Below are positions 35,666-44,635 of a stretch of DNA of 64,000 nt, in pieces. Made by a program: the position numbers and the translations under genes. The DNA comes from Corynebacterium lujinxingii. Lineage in GTDB: Bacteria > Actinomycetota > Actinomycetes > Mycobacteriales > Mycobacteriaceae. Positions within the stretch are counted from its first letter, which is position 1, and each line of letters begins with the position of its first letter. The stretch covers positions 1,798,001-1,862,000 of the forward strand of contig NZ_CP061032.1 in the NCBI RefSeq assembly GCF_014490555.1. The letters run 5' to 3'. The notes beneath the pieces are model-generated. The model made no database searches and had not been told where the DNA came from. It was given only the letters and a program-made list of their open reading frames with translations.

Positions 35666-36721
35666 ATGGCTTTTGCAGACCTTCTCGGCCCGCGTTTGGC
35701 GGATCTGGCCGACTTCGACCGCGACACCGCGCTGAATGCTGGCGTGGCCCCGTCGCGTGTGAAGGATTGGTCTCGCGTGCACGACGTCTACTTCGGCAAA
35801 ACGAAGTTCACCCGCAAACAAGCTTCAGCGCGCAAGGCAGCGGGGTCGATGCCGTTGGACCAGTTGGGGTTGATCGAACGGAAACTGTCGGTGGTGTCGG
35901 ATCCTGCCGAGCGGTGGCGGCTGCGACTGGAGCTGCTCGAGTTTTCCGGCCGTTATGATGCGTTGTCACGGCTTGCCGACAGCCTGATCGGTGCTGAGAA
36001 ACCCGCCCCGAAAAAGGCGTGCCGGTTCACCAAGACCCGTGGCGGGATGCGCACGGTGGCGTTGACGTACAACCAGCGCGACATCGCCGATTTGGAGTTC
36101 GCGTTGCGCTCTGTGATCAACCCGGATCTGCCCGCAGCCGAGCAGATGGCTGATGCGCTGGTGCGTCTGCTGCGCGGCGACGGCGACGTTGAGGGTGGCG
36201 GTGTGGCGCGTGCGGTACCACGGCCGATCATTATGGTGCCGTTTCCGGAGTGGACGCGCATTCAGTCCGGCGCTGGCGACGAAGTGGTGCTCACGCTGAC
36301 GGATGGCACCACGATGACCGGGGCGGAGTTTCTGCAACAGGAGTTCGGCGAGGCGTTGGAAGTCGCCGCCTTCCACCCGGTGGAAGGTGCGGTGAATTTG
36401 TACCGCACGGCGCGCTTTGCCAACGACAAGCAGCGGGTATTGGCGTCGATGATGACGCCCACGTGTCCGGTGCCGGGCTGCCGGCACGGGGCTGATTCGT
36501 GCGAGATGCATCATATCGACGCGTGGCGCTTCGGCGGGGAGACCAACCTGGCGAATCTGGTGCCGTTGTGCCGGTTCCACAACGGTAGGAATGACGACGA
36601 CCCCGAGGTGCGAAGATACGGGCGCATCCGCATCAGAGACGGCACCCCGATTTGGGTATCGCCTGGGGGCACACCGGTAGAAAACGACACCCCCGGCGCC
36701 ATGGAACAACTCTTCACCTAG
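35666..36721 (+). CDS. DUF222 / HNH endonuclease protein (13E12 family), second copy
   Basis: 351 residues from the ATG at 35666. It is homologous to the gene at 9010 along its whole length (VHDVYFGKTKF versus VHAVYFGATRW; DGTTMTGAEFLQ versus DGTTMTGAEYLQ). The HNH motif CEMHHIDAW, NLANLVPLC, HN is intact. The base composition looks slightly lower in GC than its neighbours. Function unknown; such proteins may have self-spreading or recombination roles. Confidence 0.9.
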   Translation: MAFADLLGPRLADLADFDRDTALNAGVAPSRVKDWSRVHDVYFGKTKFTRKQASARKAAGSMPLDQLGLIERKLSVVSDPAERWRLRLELLEFSGRYDALSRLADSLIGAEKPAPKKACRFTKTRGGMRTVALTYNQRDIADLEFALRSVINPDLPAAEQMADALVRLLRGDGDVEGGGVARAVPRPIIMVPFPEWTRIQSGAGDEVVLTLTDGTTMTGAEFLQQEFGEALEVAAFHPVEGAVNLYRTARFANDKQRVLASMMTPTCPVPGCRHGADSCEMHHIDAWRFGGETNLANLVPLCRFHNGRNDDDPEVRRYGRIRIRDGTPIWVSPGGTPVENDTPGAMEQLFT

Positions 36722-36754
36722 CCGAATACCCCGCCACCGAGCGGGCTATTCGGC
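36721..36754. terminator. Hairpin between the second HNH gene and the amidohydrolase gene
   Basis: GCCGAATA and CCCGC pair with GCGGG and TATTCGGC in a long two-part stem between convergent genes. No T-run follows, so termination efficiency is uncertain. Confidence 0.6.
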
Positions 36755-36764
36755 GTGCCTGCGT

Positions 36765-37559
36765 TTAGAGCGGGCGGGCGGCGTCGGTACGCGAGATCTC
36801 GACGGCCTTACGCATCACTTCTGCCAGGGCGGATTCGACGCGGGGGCGGGTGGTGTCGTCGATAAGCAAATCTTTGCGCACTTCAAACATGACGGCCAGC
36901 ACGGAAGTGTTCTTCGCGTAATCGACGGGCACATACGCGCCGGCGAACGGAGTGTTGCGCTCGACGTTGAAGCCGGCGGCGGTGAAGGCGCGGTCAGCTT
37001 CGTCGGCAAGAATCGCGGGCGTGTGCACGGAGTGCGTGCCGATGCAGATGTCCGGCAAGAGTTTGCCCGGGTGGATGCGGTACTCGTCGGGCTGGTTGTT
37101 GTACGAGTGGACATCGACGATCACCGCGCAGCCGCAGTCCTGGATCCGCCCGGCGACGAGTTTGGACACCGCGTCGGCATACGGGAAGTAGTACTCGGCC
37201 TTCAGGTCGGCGACGTCCATGTCGAGGGGGCGCAGCGGGTTGCCGTCGGCGAGTTTCTTGAAAATCGCGCCGCGACCAGTGGAATCCATCGATTCGCGCT
37301 CGTTGGAAAACCGCCCCGGATCGGCGACCAGGCGCGAGAGGTTGTTCACGATCATCCACGGCGCCACCCCCGACTGCTCCGCCGCCGCGGCGGCAAGCGT
37401 GTCGGTGTGGTCGTCGGTGACGCGGTCGAGCTCCTCGGCAATCTGCTCGTCCGTCGCGATGAAATCCGCCGCGACCTCCGCGGGGATTACGCGCGAAGCG
37501 TGCGGCACGTGGACGATGACGGGGCAGTCGTTACTTCCCTCGTGGATGGTGAAGTTCAT
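36765..37559 (-). CDS. N-formylglutamate amidohydrolase family protein
   Basis: 264 residues from the ATG at 37557-37559. HVPHAS near the start, RLVADPGRF, VDVHSYNN and DICIGT are signatures of the N-formylglutamate deformylase (HutG/FGase) family, zinc enzymes. No histidine-degradation genes are near; instead it overlaps the end of a glycosyltransferase gene by 29 bp and so ends that operon. It may deacylate a different substrate, possibly a sugar intermediate, which is inference. The 12-nt motif at 36856 encodes LLIDD. Confidence 0.83.
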   Translation of the reverse strand: MNFTIHEGSNDCPVIVHVPHASRVIPAEVAADFIATDEQIAEELDRVTDDHTDTLAAAAAEQSGVAPWMIVNNLSRLVADPGRFSNERESMDSTGRGAIFKKLADGNPLRPLDMDVADLKAEYYFPYADAVSKLVAGRIQDCGCAVIVDVHSYNNQPDEYRIHPGKLLPDICIGTHSVHTPAILADEADRAFTAAGFNVERNTPFAGAYVPVDYAKNTSVLAVMFEVRKDLLIDDTTRPRVESALAEVMRKAVEISRTDAARPL

Positions 37560-39303
37560 GGTTTCGCAGGATATAGCGCTCAGGCGCACTTTGCTTGGCG
37601 ACGACCCCCTCCCCCTCAAACGCGTCCAACCACCCTTCCATGGGAAACTCGCCCCATTTGTCGTAGAAGCGGTTCGCATTAACAACGATGTCTGCGGCGT
37701 GCTCGTACGGCGGCGACGACACCGGGTGCCACTGGTGGTACGCGTGCGCCCCGCCGACCCACACGAGTGGGATTCGGTGGCGCTGAAGTTCACGCGCGAA
37801 GTCGGTGTCCTCGCCGCCGTAGCCTTCGAAGGTGGGGTCGAAGCCGCCGAAGTCGCCTTCGATGCGGGCCCAGGTGTCGGCGGTCAGTGCGAAGGACAGG
37901 GACCAGAAGAGGTTGTAGTTGTCGGCGTCGACAAGCTCGCCGGGCGCGGGGTTGGGCCGCGCGGGGTGCGGGTCCGGGTCGGTCACGCGTAGCTCGCCCT
38001 GCTTCATGTAAGTCACAGGCCCAGCGGCGACAGCGTCGGGGCGTTGCTTGAGCGCGGCGAGGTAGCGCGGGACGAGGTCGTCGGACGCGAGGCAGTCGGC
38101 GTCGAGGAAGATGAGCACGTCCGCCCCGCGCGCGATGGCGGTGCGGGCGCCGAGGTTGCGCGCGGCGGCGAGGTTGCGCGGGCCGTCGACGACGTGGCTT
38201 TTCGGTACCGCTTTGGCCAGCACGTCGGCGTCGTCAAGTGCGACGGTGACGTGGTCGACGCCCATCGGCATGAGGTTGACTTGGTGGGTGAGGTGGTCGG
38301 CGCGGTTGGCGTCGGCAAGCGTGATCACGCAGGTGGCGAGCTGGCCGGGGTTGTCGGCGACGCGGGCGATGACCTCGGCGGCCCGGCGCGCGGCGCCGTC
38401 GGTTTGCCAGCGCGTCCAGTTGGTGGAGCGGCGTTGGAGGAGGTCGCGCCATTCGTCGATACGCGGGAACGTGTTGCGCACCGTCGCGAGGCCGTCGAGG
38501 GCGCGGGCGCCGAGTTTCTGCTCGGTGAAGGGGCGCGGCTGCGGCAGCACGATCGCCGGGGTGTCCGTCGCTGCGAGGTCGGCAACGGAATTCTGCCCGC
38601 CGGCGGTGACGGCGATGCCGGCGGATTGCAGCAGTTCGGTGGGGTCGTCGACATGATTGTCGCCGCCTAAGAATGTGAAGCGGTACTCCGGCAGCGCGCG
38701 CTCGACGGCGGCCCAGTCCTCAGGCTCCCAGGTGGAGCCGCCCTTGCCCGCCATGACGACGACGTGGTGCGGGTCGCGCGACACCCCCGCGCGGGGGCGC
38801 AGCCGGGAGATCCCGCCGACGGCGTGCAACCGGTCGGCGTGCGCGCGCAGGTGCTGCGGCACCTCGACCCAGTCGGGCCACGCGGCGATGATCGCCTCGG
38901 CCTGGGTGTAGGCGAGTTGGTGTGGGGCGTCGCCGCGGTAGCCGGGCATGGCGTGCACGATCACGGGGATGCCCATGAGCCGCACGAACGCGGCGACCTC
39001 GTTGGACACGTCGACGTAGAACGCGCGCGGGCGGTGCTGCGCGATCCACGCGGCGATTGCGGCGAAGCGTTCCTGCAGGGCGGGCACGCCGTAGGGGGCG
39101 TAGTGCAGCGTGCCGCCGGCGGTCATGGCGCGCGCGGAGCGTAGTTCCCGCGGGGGCCAGCCGGCGTCGTCGGGAAGCGGGACGTCGCCGTCGGCGGTGG
39201 AAAGGATTTCGGCATCGTGACCCATGGCGCGCAGTTCGCGCTGGATCTCGCGGCAGCGGTGCAGGTGTCCGGAGCCGTGGTGGTGGGCGTAGATCCCGAT
39301 CAT
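37531..39303 (-). CDS. Two-domain glycosyltransferase: MurG-like GT-B plus GT2-type GT-A
   Basis: 590 residues with two glycosyltransferase modules. Residues 1 to about 340 resemble MurG/GT28-type enzymes: YAHHHGSGHLHR at the N-terminus and the donor-site GGQNSVADLAATDTPAIVLP. Residues about 341-590 are a GT2/galactosyltransferase-like domain with NLGARTAI, FLDADC (DxD) and FEGYGGEDTDF. Such a fusion could add two sugars in succession; donors and acceptor are unknown. It is the third gene of a minus-strand run of glycosyltransferases. Two adjacent motif copies (37593 and the partial 38227) lie within it. Confidence 0.85.
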   Translation of the reverse strand: MIGIYAHHHGSGHLHRCREIQRELRAMGHDAEILSTADGDVPLPDDAGWPPRELRSARAMTAGGTLHYAPYGVPALQERFAAIAAWIAQHRPRAFYVDVSNEVAAFVRLMGIPVIVHAMPGYRGDAPHQLAYTQAEAIIAAWPDWVEVPQHLRAHADRLHAVGGISRLRPRAGVSRDPHHVVVMAGKGGSTWEPEDWAAVERALPEYRFTFLGGDNHVDDPTELLQSAGIAVTAGGQNSVADLAATDTPAIVLPQPRPFTEQKLGARALDGLATVRNTFPRIDEWRDLLQRRSTNWTRWQTDGAARRAAEVIARVADNPGQLATCVITLADANRADHLTHQVNLMPMGVDHVTVALDDADVLAKAVPKSHVVDGPRNLAAARNLGARTAIARGADVLIFLDADCLASDDLVPRYLAALKQRPDAVAAGPVTYMKQGELRVTDPDPHPARPNPAPGELVDADNYNLFWSLSFALTADTWARIEGDFGGFDPTFEGYGGEDTDFARELQRHRIPLVWVGGAHAYHQWHPVSSPPYEHAADIVVNANRFYDKWGEFPMEGWLDAFEGEGVVAKQSAPERYILRNHELHHPRGK

Positions 39304-40415
39304 TTTCCCACCTTTCCAAACGACGCGACCTGGCGGTAGACGTCCGTGTAGCGTTTCGCGGTCTGCGAAAGCGAGTGCTTATCGACGACCCACCGCCGCA
39401 CCACTTCCCTATCCAAGCCCCGCGCGCGGGTGATGGCGTCGGCAAGCGCGTTGACGTCGTCGGCGGGGGCGAGGCACGCGGGGGCGTCGCAAAGAAATTC
39501 GCCCATCCCGCCGCGCCGGAACGCGGCGACGGGGGTGCCGCACGCCATCGCCTCGAATGCGACGAGGCCGAAGGGTTCCTCCCAGCGGGGGCTTGCGATG
39601 GCGACGCAGCAGCCTGCGACGAGTTTGCGAAGCTCCGCGTGGGGCAGTTCGCCGACCCATTCGACGCCGTCGCCGAGGCGGGGTTCGATTTCGTCGCGGA
39701 AGTAGTGATGGTCGCCGTTGCGGCCGGCGAGCACGAGCGGCAGCCCGGCCTTGCGGCACGCGTCGATGGCGAGGTGCGCGCCCTTTTCCGGCACGAGCCG
39801 GCCGAACCACACCGCGGCGTCGCCGCCGGGGCCGGGCCGCCACAGGTTGACGTTGACCCCGTTCGGGATGATCACGGGCTCCGACGGCAGGCGCCAGTCG
39901 CGGGCGGTGGTGCGGCTTACCGCGGCGAAGCGTCCGGCGCGGAGGCCGGATTGGGAGATGGCGGTTTGGATGTCGTCGACAAGCGGGGTGTGCAGCGTGG
40001 TCAGCATCGGCAGGCGCTCGGGCGAGGCGGCCGACGGGAAGATCAGCGGGTTGAGGCTGTTGTTGTGCACCACGTCGTAGCCGCGCGCGACGAGCAGGCG
40101 GCGCAGCTCGACAAACGCGGCGTCTTCGCGTTCGCGGCCGCCTTCGGGGTAGGTGGTGTCGGTCGCTTCGTCGGCGTGCGCGCCCCAGTCGACGCCCGGC
40201 AGTTCAAAGTCCTTGACGTTGCCGTCGGAGCCTTCGGCGGCGTAGAAGTCGACGTCGTGGCCGAGGTCGCGAAGCGCTGCGACCAGCGTGTGGCAAAACG
40301 CCTCGAGCCCGCCGGCGTAGGGTTCGCGCACGGGGTAGCGCGCGGGGCCGACGAGCGCGATGCGGAGTTTGTCGGTGCGCGGCGAACGCACCCGTGGTTG
40401 CGCGGCTACGGTCAC
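39300..40415 (-). CDS. GT4-family glycosyltransferase
   Basis: 371 residues from a GTG at 40415 that overlaps the previous stop (GTGA). The GT-B fold shows YAGGLEAFCHTL near the start, IPNGVN, FGRLVPEKGAHLAIDA and the donor motif EEPFGLVAFEAMACGTPV. GT4 enzymes transfer a sugar from a nucleotide donor with retention. Its end overlaps the next gene by 4 nt (ATGA), so three glycosyltransferases are translated together. Confidence 0.9.
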   Translation of the reverse strand: MTVAAQPRVRSPRTDKLRIALVGPARYPVREPYAGGLEAFCHTLVAALRDLGHDVDFYAAEGSDGNVKDFELPGVDWGAHADEATDTTYPEGGREREDAAFVELRRLLVARGYDVVHNNSLNPLIFPSAASPERLPMLTTLHTPLVDDIQTAISQSGLRAGRFAAVSRTTARDWRLPSEPVIIPNGVNVNLWRPGPGGDAAVWFGRLVPEKGAHLAIDACRKAGLPLVLAGRNGDHHYFRDEIEPRLGDGVEWVGELPHAELRKLVAGCCVAIASPRWEEPFGLVAFEAMACGTPVAAFRRGGMGEFLCDAPACLAPADDVNALADAITRARGLDREVVRRWVVDKHSLSQTAKRYTDVYRQVASFGKVGK

Positions 40416-41341
40416 GCACCCACCGCCTTGTTGTAGATCTCCTCGTGTGCGCGGCGCACCTGTTCCAGCTGCGCGGCCCGGTCCCCCGCGTAGGGCACGC
40501 GTTGCTTGACGACGACCCCAGCCGCCGCCCGTCCCGCATCCCGCCCGTCGCCTGCGCGGTACACCGCGACAGCCTCGGGGGTGTCGGCCTGGTCGGCGTA
40601 GCAGCCGATGTCCGGCACGACGACGGGCACGCCATGGTCGCGGCACATCTCCAGCCACCCGGAGTGTGTGCCCCGAGTGTAGGGCAGAACGCAGGCGCCC
40701 GCGCGGCTCACGGCGGCGTGCAGCTCCGCGTCGCTCATCGGCGCGTGCACGATCATGTGCGCGCCGTCGACGGGGCTGAAGTCCACGCCCTCGTGCACGT
40801 AAACGTCCAGCGGCACCTCGGCTGCGATCGCGGCGTAAAACGCTGGGTCGGCGACCACGTTCGCGCGCAGGGACTTCAAAAACACCGCGGCGCGCCCGTT
40901 CGACGCGGCCTTGGCGTGAGTGTCCGTGATGCGCGGGTGCGGCAGCACGTGCACCTCGCCTGCGCCGAAGTCGCGGCGCAGTCTGTCTGCGGCTTGGTCG
41001 GTGAGGGTGATGAGGGCGCTGGCGTCGTCGATAAGCAATTGCAAGCGTTCGTGGTGCGGGCGCTGGTCGGTGAGGTGCGGGTTGTCCAGGTCGTGGACGG
41101 TGAGCACGTACGGCACCGGCAGCGCGCGCACAAGGTCGGCGATCTCGTCCGGGGTGCGGTGCTCGAATCCGAAGTGGATATGCACCAGGTCCACATCGCG
41201 CGGCACCGCCCAGTACGACGCTTCGAGCGCGGGGTGCGGCCACCAATTGCCGTCGATGTCCGGATCCGGCAGGTATTCCGCGCACGCGGGGCGGATGGCC
41301 TGCGTGTACGGGTGCTCGGCCGGGATGGAGAGAACGCGCAT
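40412..41341 (-). CDS. Glycosyltransferase-like protein, GT-B type
   Basis: 309 residues from the ATG at 41339-41341. VDLVHIHFGFEH, VLTVHDLDNPH and the C-terminal THSGWLEMCRDHGVPVVVPDIG resemble GT-B donor domains, though more weakly than in the neighbour. It starts the minus-strand operon, 36 bp from the divergent WcbI gene. The 12-nt motif appears twice: at 41025 (LLIDD) and at 40504, where it encodes GVVVKQ near the C-terminus. Confidence 0.78.
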   Translation of the reverse strand: MRVLSIPAEHPYTQAIRPACAEYLPDPDIDGNWWPHPALEASYWAVPRDVDLVHIHFGFEHRTPDEIADLVRALPVPYVLTVHDLDNPHLTDQRPHHERLQLLIDDASALITLTDQAADRLRRDFGAGEVHVLPHPRITDTHAKAASNGRAAVFLKSLRANVVADPAFYAAIAAEVPLDVYVHEGVDFSPVDGAHMIVHAPMSDAELHAAVSRAGACVLPYTRGTHSGWLEMCRDHGVPVVVPDIGCYADQADTPEAVAVYRAGDGRDAGRAAAGVVVKQRVPYAGDRAAQLEQVRRAHEEIYNKAVGA

Positions 41342-41377
41342 TCCCCTAATATAAACGTTTTCGCATAGTGTGAGGGC

Positions 41378-42214
41378 ATGCTGTGTGTTGTTGTGGGCAA
41401 CTGCCAGGCGGAATCGACGCGCAAACTGCTCATGTCCACCGGTCATTTCACCGGCGAGCGCATCAAACCGGTCCACGAGTTGGAGGCCGTCGACATGGGC
41501 TGGTTTCTGGACCTTGTGCGCCGCGCGGACGTTCTGGTCACCCAGCCCATCCGCGACGGCTACCGCGGCCTCCCGGTGGGCACGCGTGAACTGCGCGCAT
41601 TGCTTGACGACGACGCCCGCCACGTCACCGTCCCCGTCCTACGCTTCGACGGCCTCATGCCATACCAGGCCATCATCCGCGACCCCGACGACCCGTCGCT
41701 GAACCCGCCGGTCGTGCCCTACCACGATCTGCGCACACTCGTCGCCGCCGCAGGATACGACTCGACGCCTGCGCCCTCGAGCGATGCTTATCGACGAGCC
41801 GCAGCCATGTCCATCGAACACATCCGCATCCGCGAACAGGCGCACGGGGCTGTGACCGTGTCCGACTACCTGGAGACGAACCCGGTGTGGCACACGGTGA
41901 ACCACCCGGACAACGCGACGCTGACCTTTATGGCGCAGCGGGTGCTCGACGCGCTGGGGTTGGACGGTCAGCCGGTGGCGCCGGACTACGAGATGCTCGG
42001 CGGCCTGGACGCGCCGGTGGACCCGGACGCGGCCGCGGCGCTGGGGGTGTCGGTCGAGGGCCGCGACGTGTGGCACGACCGGGCCGCCGGGGTCATCGAC
42101 GCCGACGAGATCCGCGCAGCCCAGCTGGAGTTCTACCGCGAGCGCCCCGCGCTGGTGCGGCACGGGCTGGAGCGCCACGCAGAGCGGATCGCGAATCTAG
42201 GGTTGGCGCTATGA
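41378..42214 (+). CDS. WcbI-family polysaccharide biosynthesis protein (putative acetyltransferase)
   Basis: 278 residues. VVVGNCQAESTR at the start is the GNCQ signature of the WcbI family, whose founding member binds CoA and takes part in Burkholderia capsule synthesis; an acyl-transfer role is supposed. ADVLVTQPIRDGYRGLPVGT and NHPDNATLTFMAQRVLD are also typical. It heads a plus-strand three-gene operon of envelope-glycan type. Two copies of the 12-nt motif (41602, LLDDD; 41786, AYRR) fall in it. Confidence 0.82.
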   Translation: MLCVVVGNCQAESTRKLLMSTGHFTGERIKPVHELEAVDMGWFLDLVRRADVLVTQPIRDGYRGLPVGTRELRALLDDDARHVTVPVLRFDGLMPYQAIIRDPDDPSLNPPVVPYHDLRTLVAAAGYDSTPAPSSDAYRRAAAMSIEHIRIREQAHGAVTVSDYLETNPVWHTVNHPDNATLTFMAQRVLDALGLDGQPVAPDYEMLGGLDAPVDPDAAAALGVSVEGRDVWHDRAAGVIDADEIRAAQLEFYRERPALVRHGLERHAERIANLGLAL

Positions 42215-43071
42215 AACATCTCATCGTCGGCCCCGAAGGCCACGGCGTGACCGAGTACGCGCTGGGGCTCGCAAACGCCACGGACGCCGAGGTGATCCGC
42301 GAGGATACCTTCGGCGACACCCCGCTAGACGGCCCCGTCCACGTCACGTTCACCGACCACCTCTTCGACGACACCGCTGAGCGCCTGCTGGCGCGGGTAA
42401 CTGGCCCGTTGTCGGTGAGTTTGCACGATATCCCCCAGCCGGAGGAGGGTGAGGCTCGATACGCGCGCCGCGCCAAGGTGTACAACCAGCTCGCCCACGC
42501 CGCCGACGTCGTCGTGGTCAACTCCAACCACGAGGCGTCGTTCTTCAACACCGAAACCACCGTGATCCGCCTGCCGATCCCCGTCATCGACTCCCCCTTC
42601 AACCCTGAGCCGGGCACCGTCGGCGTGCTCGGCTTCATCTACCCCGGCAAGGGCCACGAGGACCTCATCGAGGCACTGCCCGACCGTCGCCTGCGCTTCC
42701 TCGGCGCCGTCTCCGCCGGCCACGAGGACTGGGCCGCGGGCCTCGATGCCGAAATAACGGGCTGGCTTAGCGACGACCAACTCGCCCAAGAAATGGGCCG
42801 CATCGCCGTACCGGTGTGCCCGCACCGGCACTTCTCCGCCTCTGGGTCACTGATGACGTGGCTCGGCGCGGGCCGGACGGTGCTGGTGCGCGACTCTGAC
42901 TACGCGCGCGAGATCGACCAGTGGCTGCCGGGGCGGATCACGTTGGTTGATGGGGATTGGCGTGGGGTCGTCGATAAGCATGTGCCCGAGCAACTCGACC
43001 CGCCGCGCTACGGCTGGGCGGAGGTTGCGCAACTGTGGGAGGAAACATGGCGTTTAGCTGGCCTCACGTAA
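42211..43071 (+). CDS. Glycosyltransferase, GT-B type
   Basis: 286 residues from the ATG at 42211, which overlaps the WcbI stop (ATGA). HLIVGPEGHGVTEYAL, VVVNSNHEASFF, GFIYPGKGHEDLIEAL and the donor-side SASGSLMTWLGAGRTVLV are the recognisable segments of a GT4-like fold. The gene is compact. Its 3' end carries the motif copy 42968, encoding VVDKH, and overlaps the next gene. Confidence 0.8.
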   Translation: MKHLIVGPEGHGVTEYALGLANATDAEVIREDTFGDTPLDGPVHVTFTDHLFDDTAERLLARVTGPLSVSLHDIPQPEEGEARYARRAKVYNQLAHAADVVVVNSNHEASFFNTETTVIRLPIPVIDSPFNPEPGTVGVLGFIYPGKGHEDLIEALPDRRLRFLGAVSAGHEDWAAGLDAEITGWLSDDQLAQEMGRIAVPVCPHRHFSASGSLMTWLGAGRTVLVRDSDYAREIDQWLPGRITLVDGDWRGVVDKHVPEQLDPPRYGWAEVAQLWEETWRLAGLT

Positions 43072-44153
43072 GCGTGGTCATCCCGTACTACAACGACGCG
43101 GAATCGCTTGAGCGCGTTGTCCGGGCGGTGCGGGCGCAGGATTACGCGGGCGCGGTGGAGATCGTGGTCGCCGACGACGGCTCCGACACCCCTCCCGCCA
43201 TCGACGGCGTGCGCGTCGTGCGCCAAGCGGACAAAGGCTTCCGCGCCGCCGCCGCGCGCAACCTCGGCGCGCAGGCGGCAACCGGCGAGGTCCTCGCGTT
43301 TCTCGACGCCGACACCGTGCCCGAGCCCGGCTACCTGTCCGCAGTGGTGCCGCATGTGGTCGGTGATTCGCGGGCGGTGGTCATCGGCAAGCGGTGCACC
43401 GGCGCGGAAGGCACGGAGCCGCAGTGGCTGCAAGACGCATGGGAGGCGACGGACAACCTGCGCGATGCCGACCACGCCTCGTGGCGCTTTATCATCTCCG
43501 CGGTGCTGACGTGCTCGCGCGAATTCTTCCAGGCCATCGGCGGGTTCGACGGTTCGATGGTCGGCTACGGCGGCGAGGACTGGGAGTTCGGCTTCCGCGC
43601 GTGGAACGCCGGGGCGACATTCATCCACGAGCCGAACGCCGTCGCGCACCACCCGGAGGAGGACTTCGGCAAGCGTTACGACAACCCCGAAACCGCCACC
43701 GAGGTCAAAAACGCCGAATCGCTCGCGCTCGCCCGGCGCGTCACCCACCCGCTGGCGCGGCCGGACGGGGTGGTCTTTGGCACGTTCGACATCCAGGTCG
43801 AGGTCCCGGAGTTGGAGGGGGCGGGCGTGCGCGAGTTCGTCATCGCGGAGTGGCTGAAGGTCGGCGCGTATGTGCGGGTGTCAGAAGTGCCGCCGCTTTT
43901 CGACGACGACCCCCGCGTCGGCACCACCGACGTCGACGCCCGCGTGAACGTGGCCGTCGGCGCCGGTTGGGCGCCGCAGGACATGTCGCTGCTGCTCGCC
44001 GCGGAGTCGGTGCTGTGCCCGGACGGGACGACGCTGCGCACCGCGCGCGCGGCGGCGCTGGGGTTGGAGCCCGTCTCCGCCCACCCCGAGGCGATCGGGC
44101 TGACCCCTGTGGAGGGCCCGCTGCAGCTGGAGCGCTACTTCGCGGGCTGGTAA
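43047..44153 (+). CDS. GT2-family glycosyltransferase
   Basis: 368 residues from the ATG at 43047, five bases after GGGAGG; a GTG at 43035 is less likely. Residues 7-230 are a GT-A domain: VSVVIPYYND, VADDGSD, FLDADT (DxD) and GYGGEDWEF. The C-terminal 130 residues are of unknown type. It overlaps its upstream neighbour by 25 nt, closing the operon WcbI-GT-GT2. A motif copy (43895) encodes LFDDD in the C-terminal part. Confidence 0.88.
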   Translation: MAFSWPHVSVVIPYYNDAESLERVVRAVRAQDYAGAVEIVVADDGSDTPPAIDGVRVVRQADKGFRAAAARNLGAQAATGEVLAFLDADTVPEPGYLSAVVPHVVGDSRAVVIGKRCTGAEGTEPQWLQDAWEATDNLRDADHASWRFIISAVLTCSREFFQAIGGFDGSMVGYGGEDWEFGFRAWNAGATFIHEPNAVAHHPEEDFGKRYDNPETATEVKNAESLALARRVTHPLARPDGVVFGTFDIQVEVPELEGAGVREFVIAEWLKVGAYVRVSEVPPLFDDDPRVGTTDVDARVNVAVGAGWAPQDMSLLLAAESVLCPDGTTLRTARAAALGLEPVSAHPEAIGLTPVEGPLQLERYFAGW

Positions 44154-44165
44154 TGCTCGGCTGCG

Positions 44166-44630
<465 letters not shown>

Positions 44631-44635
44631 GGCGG

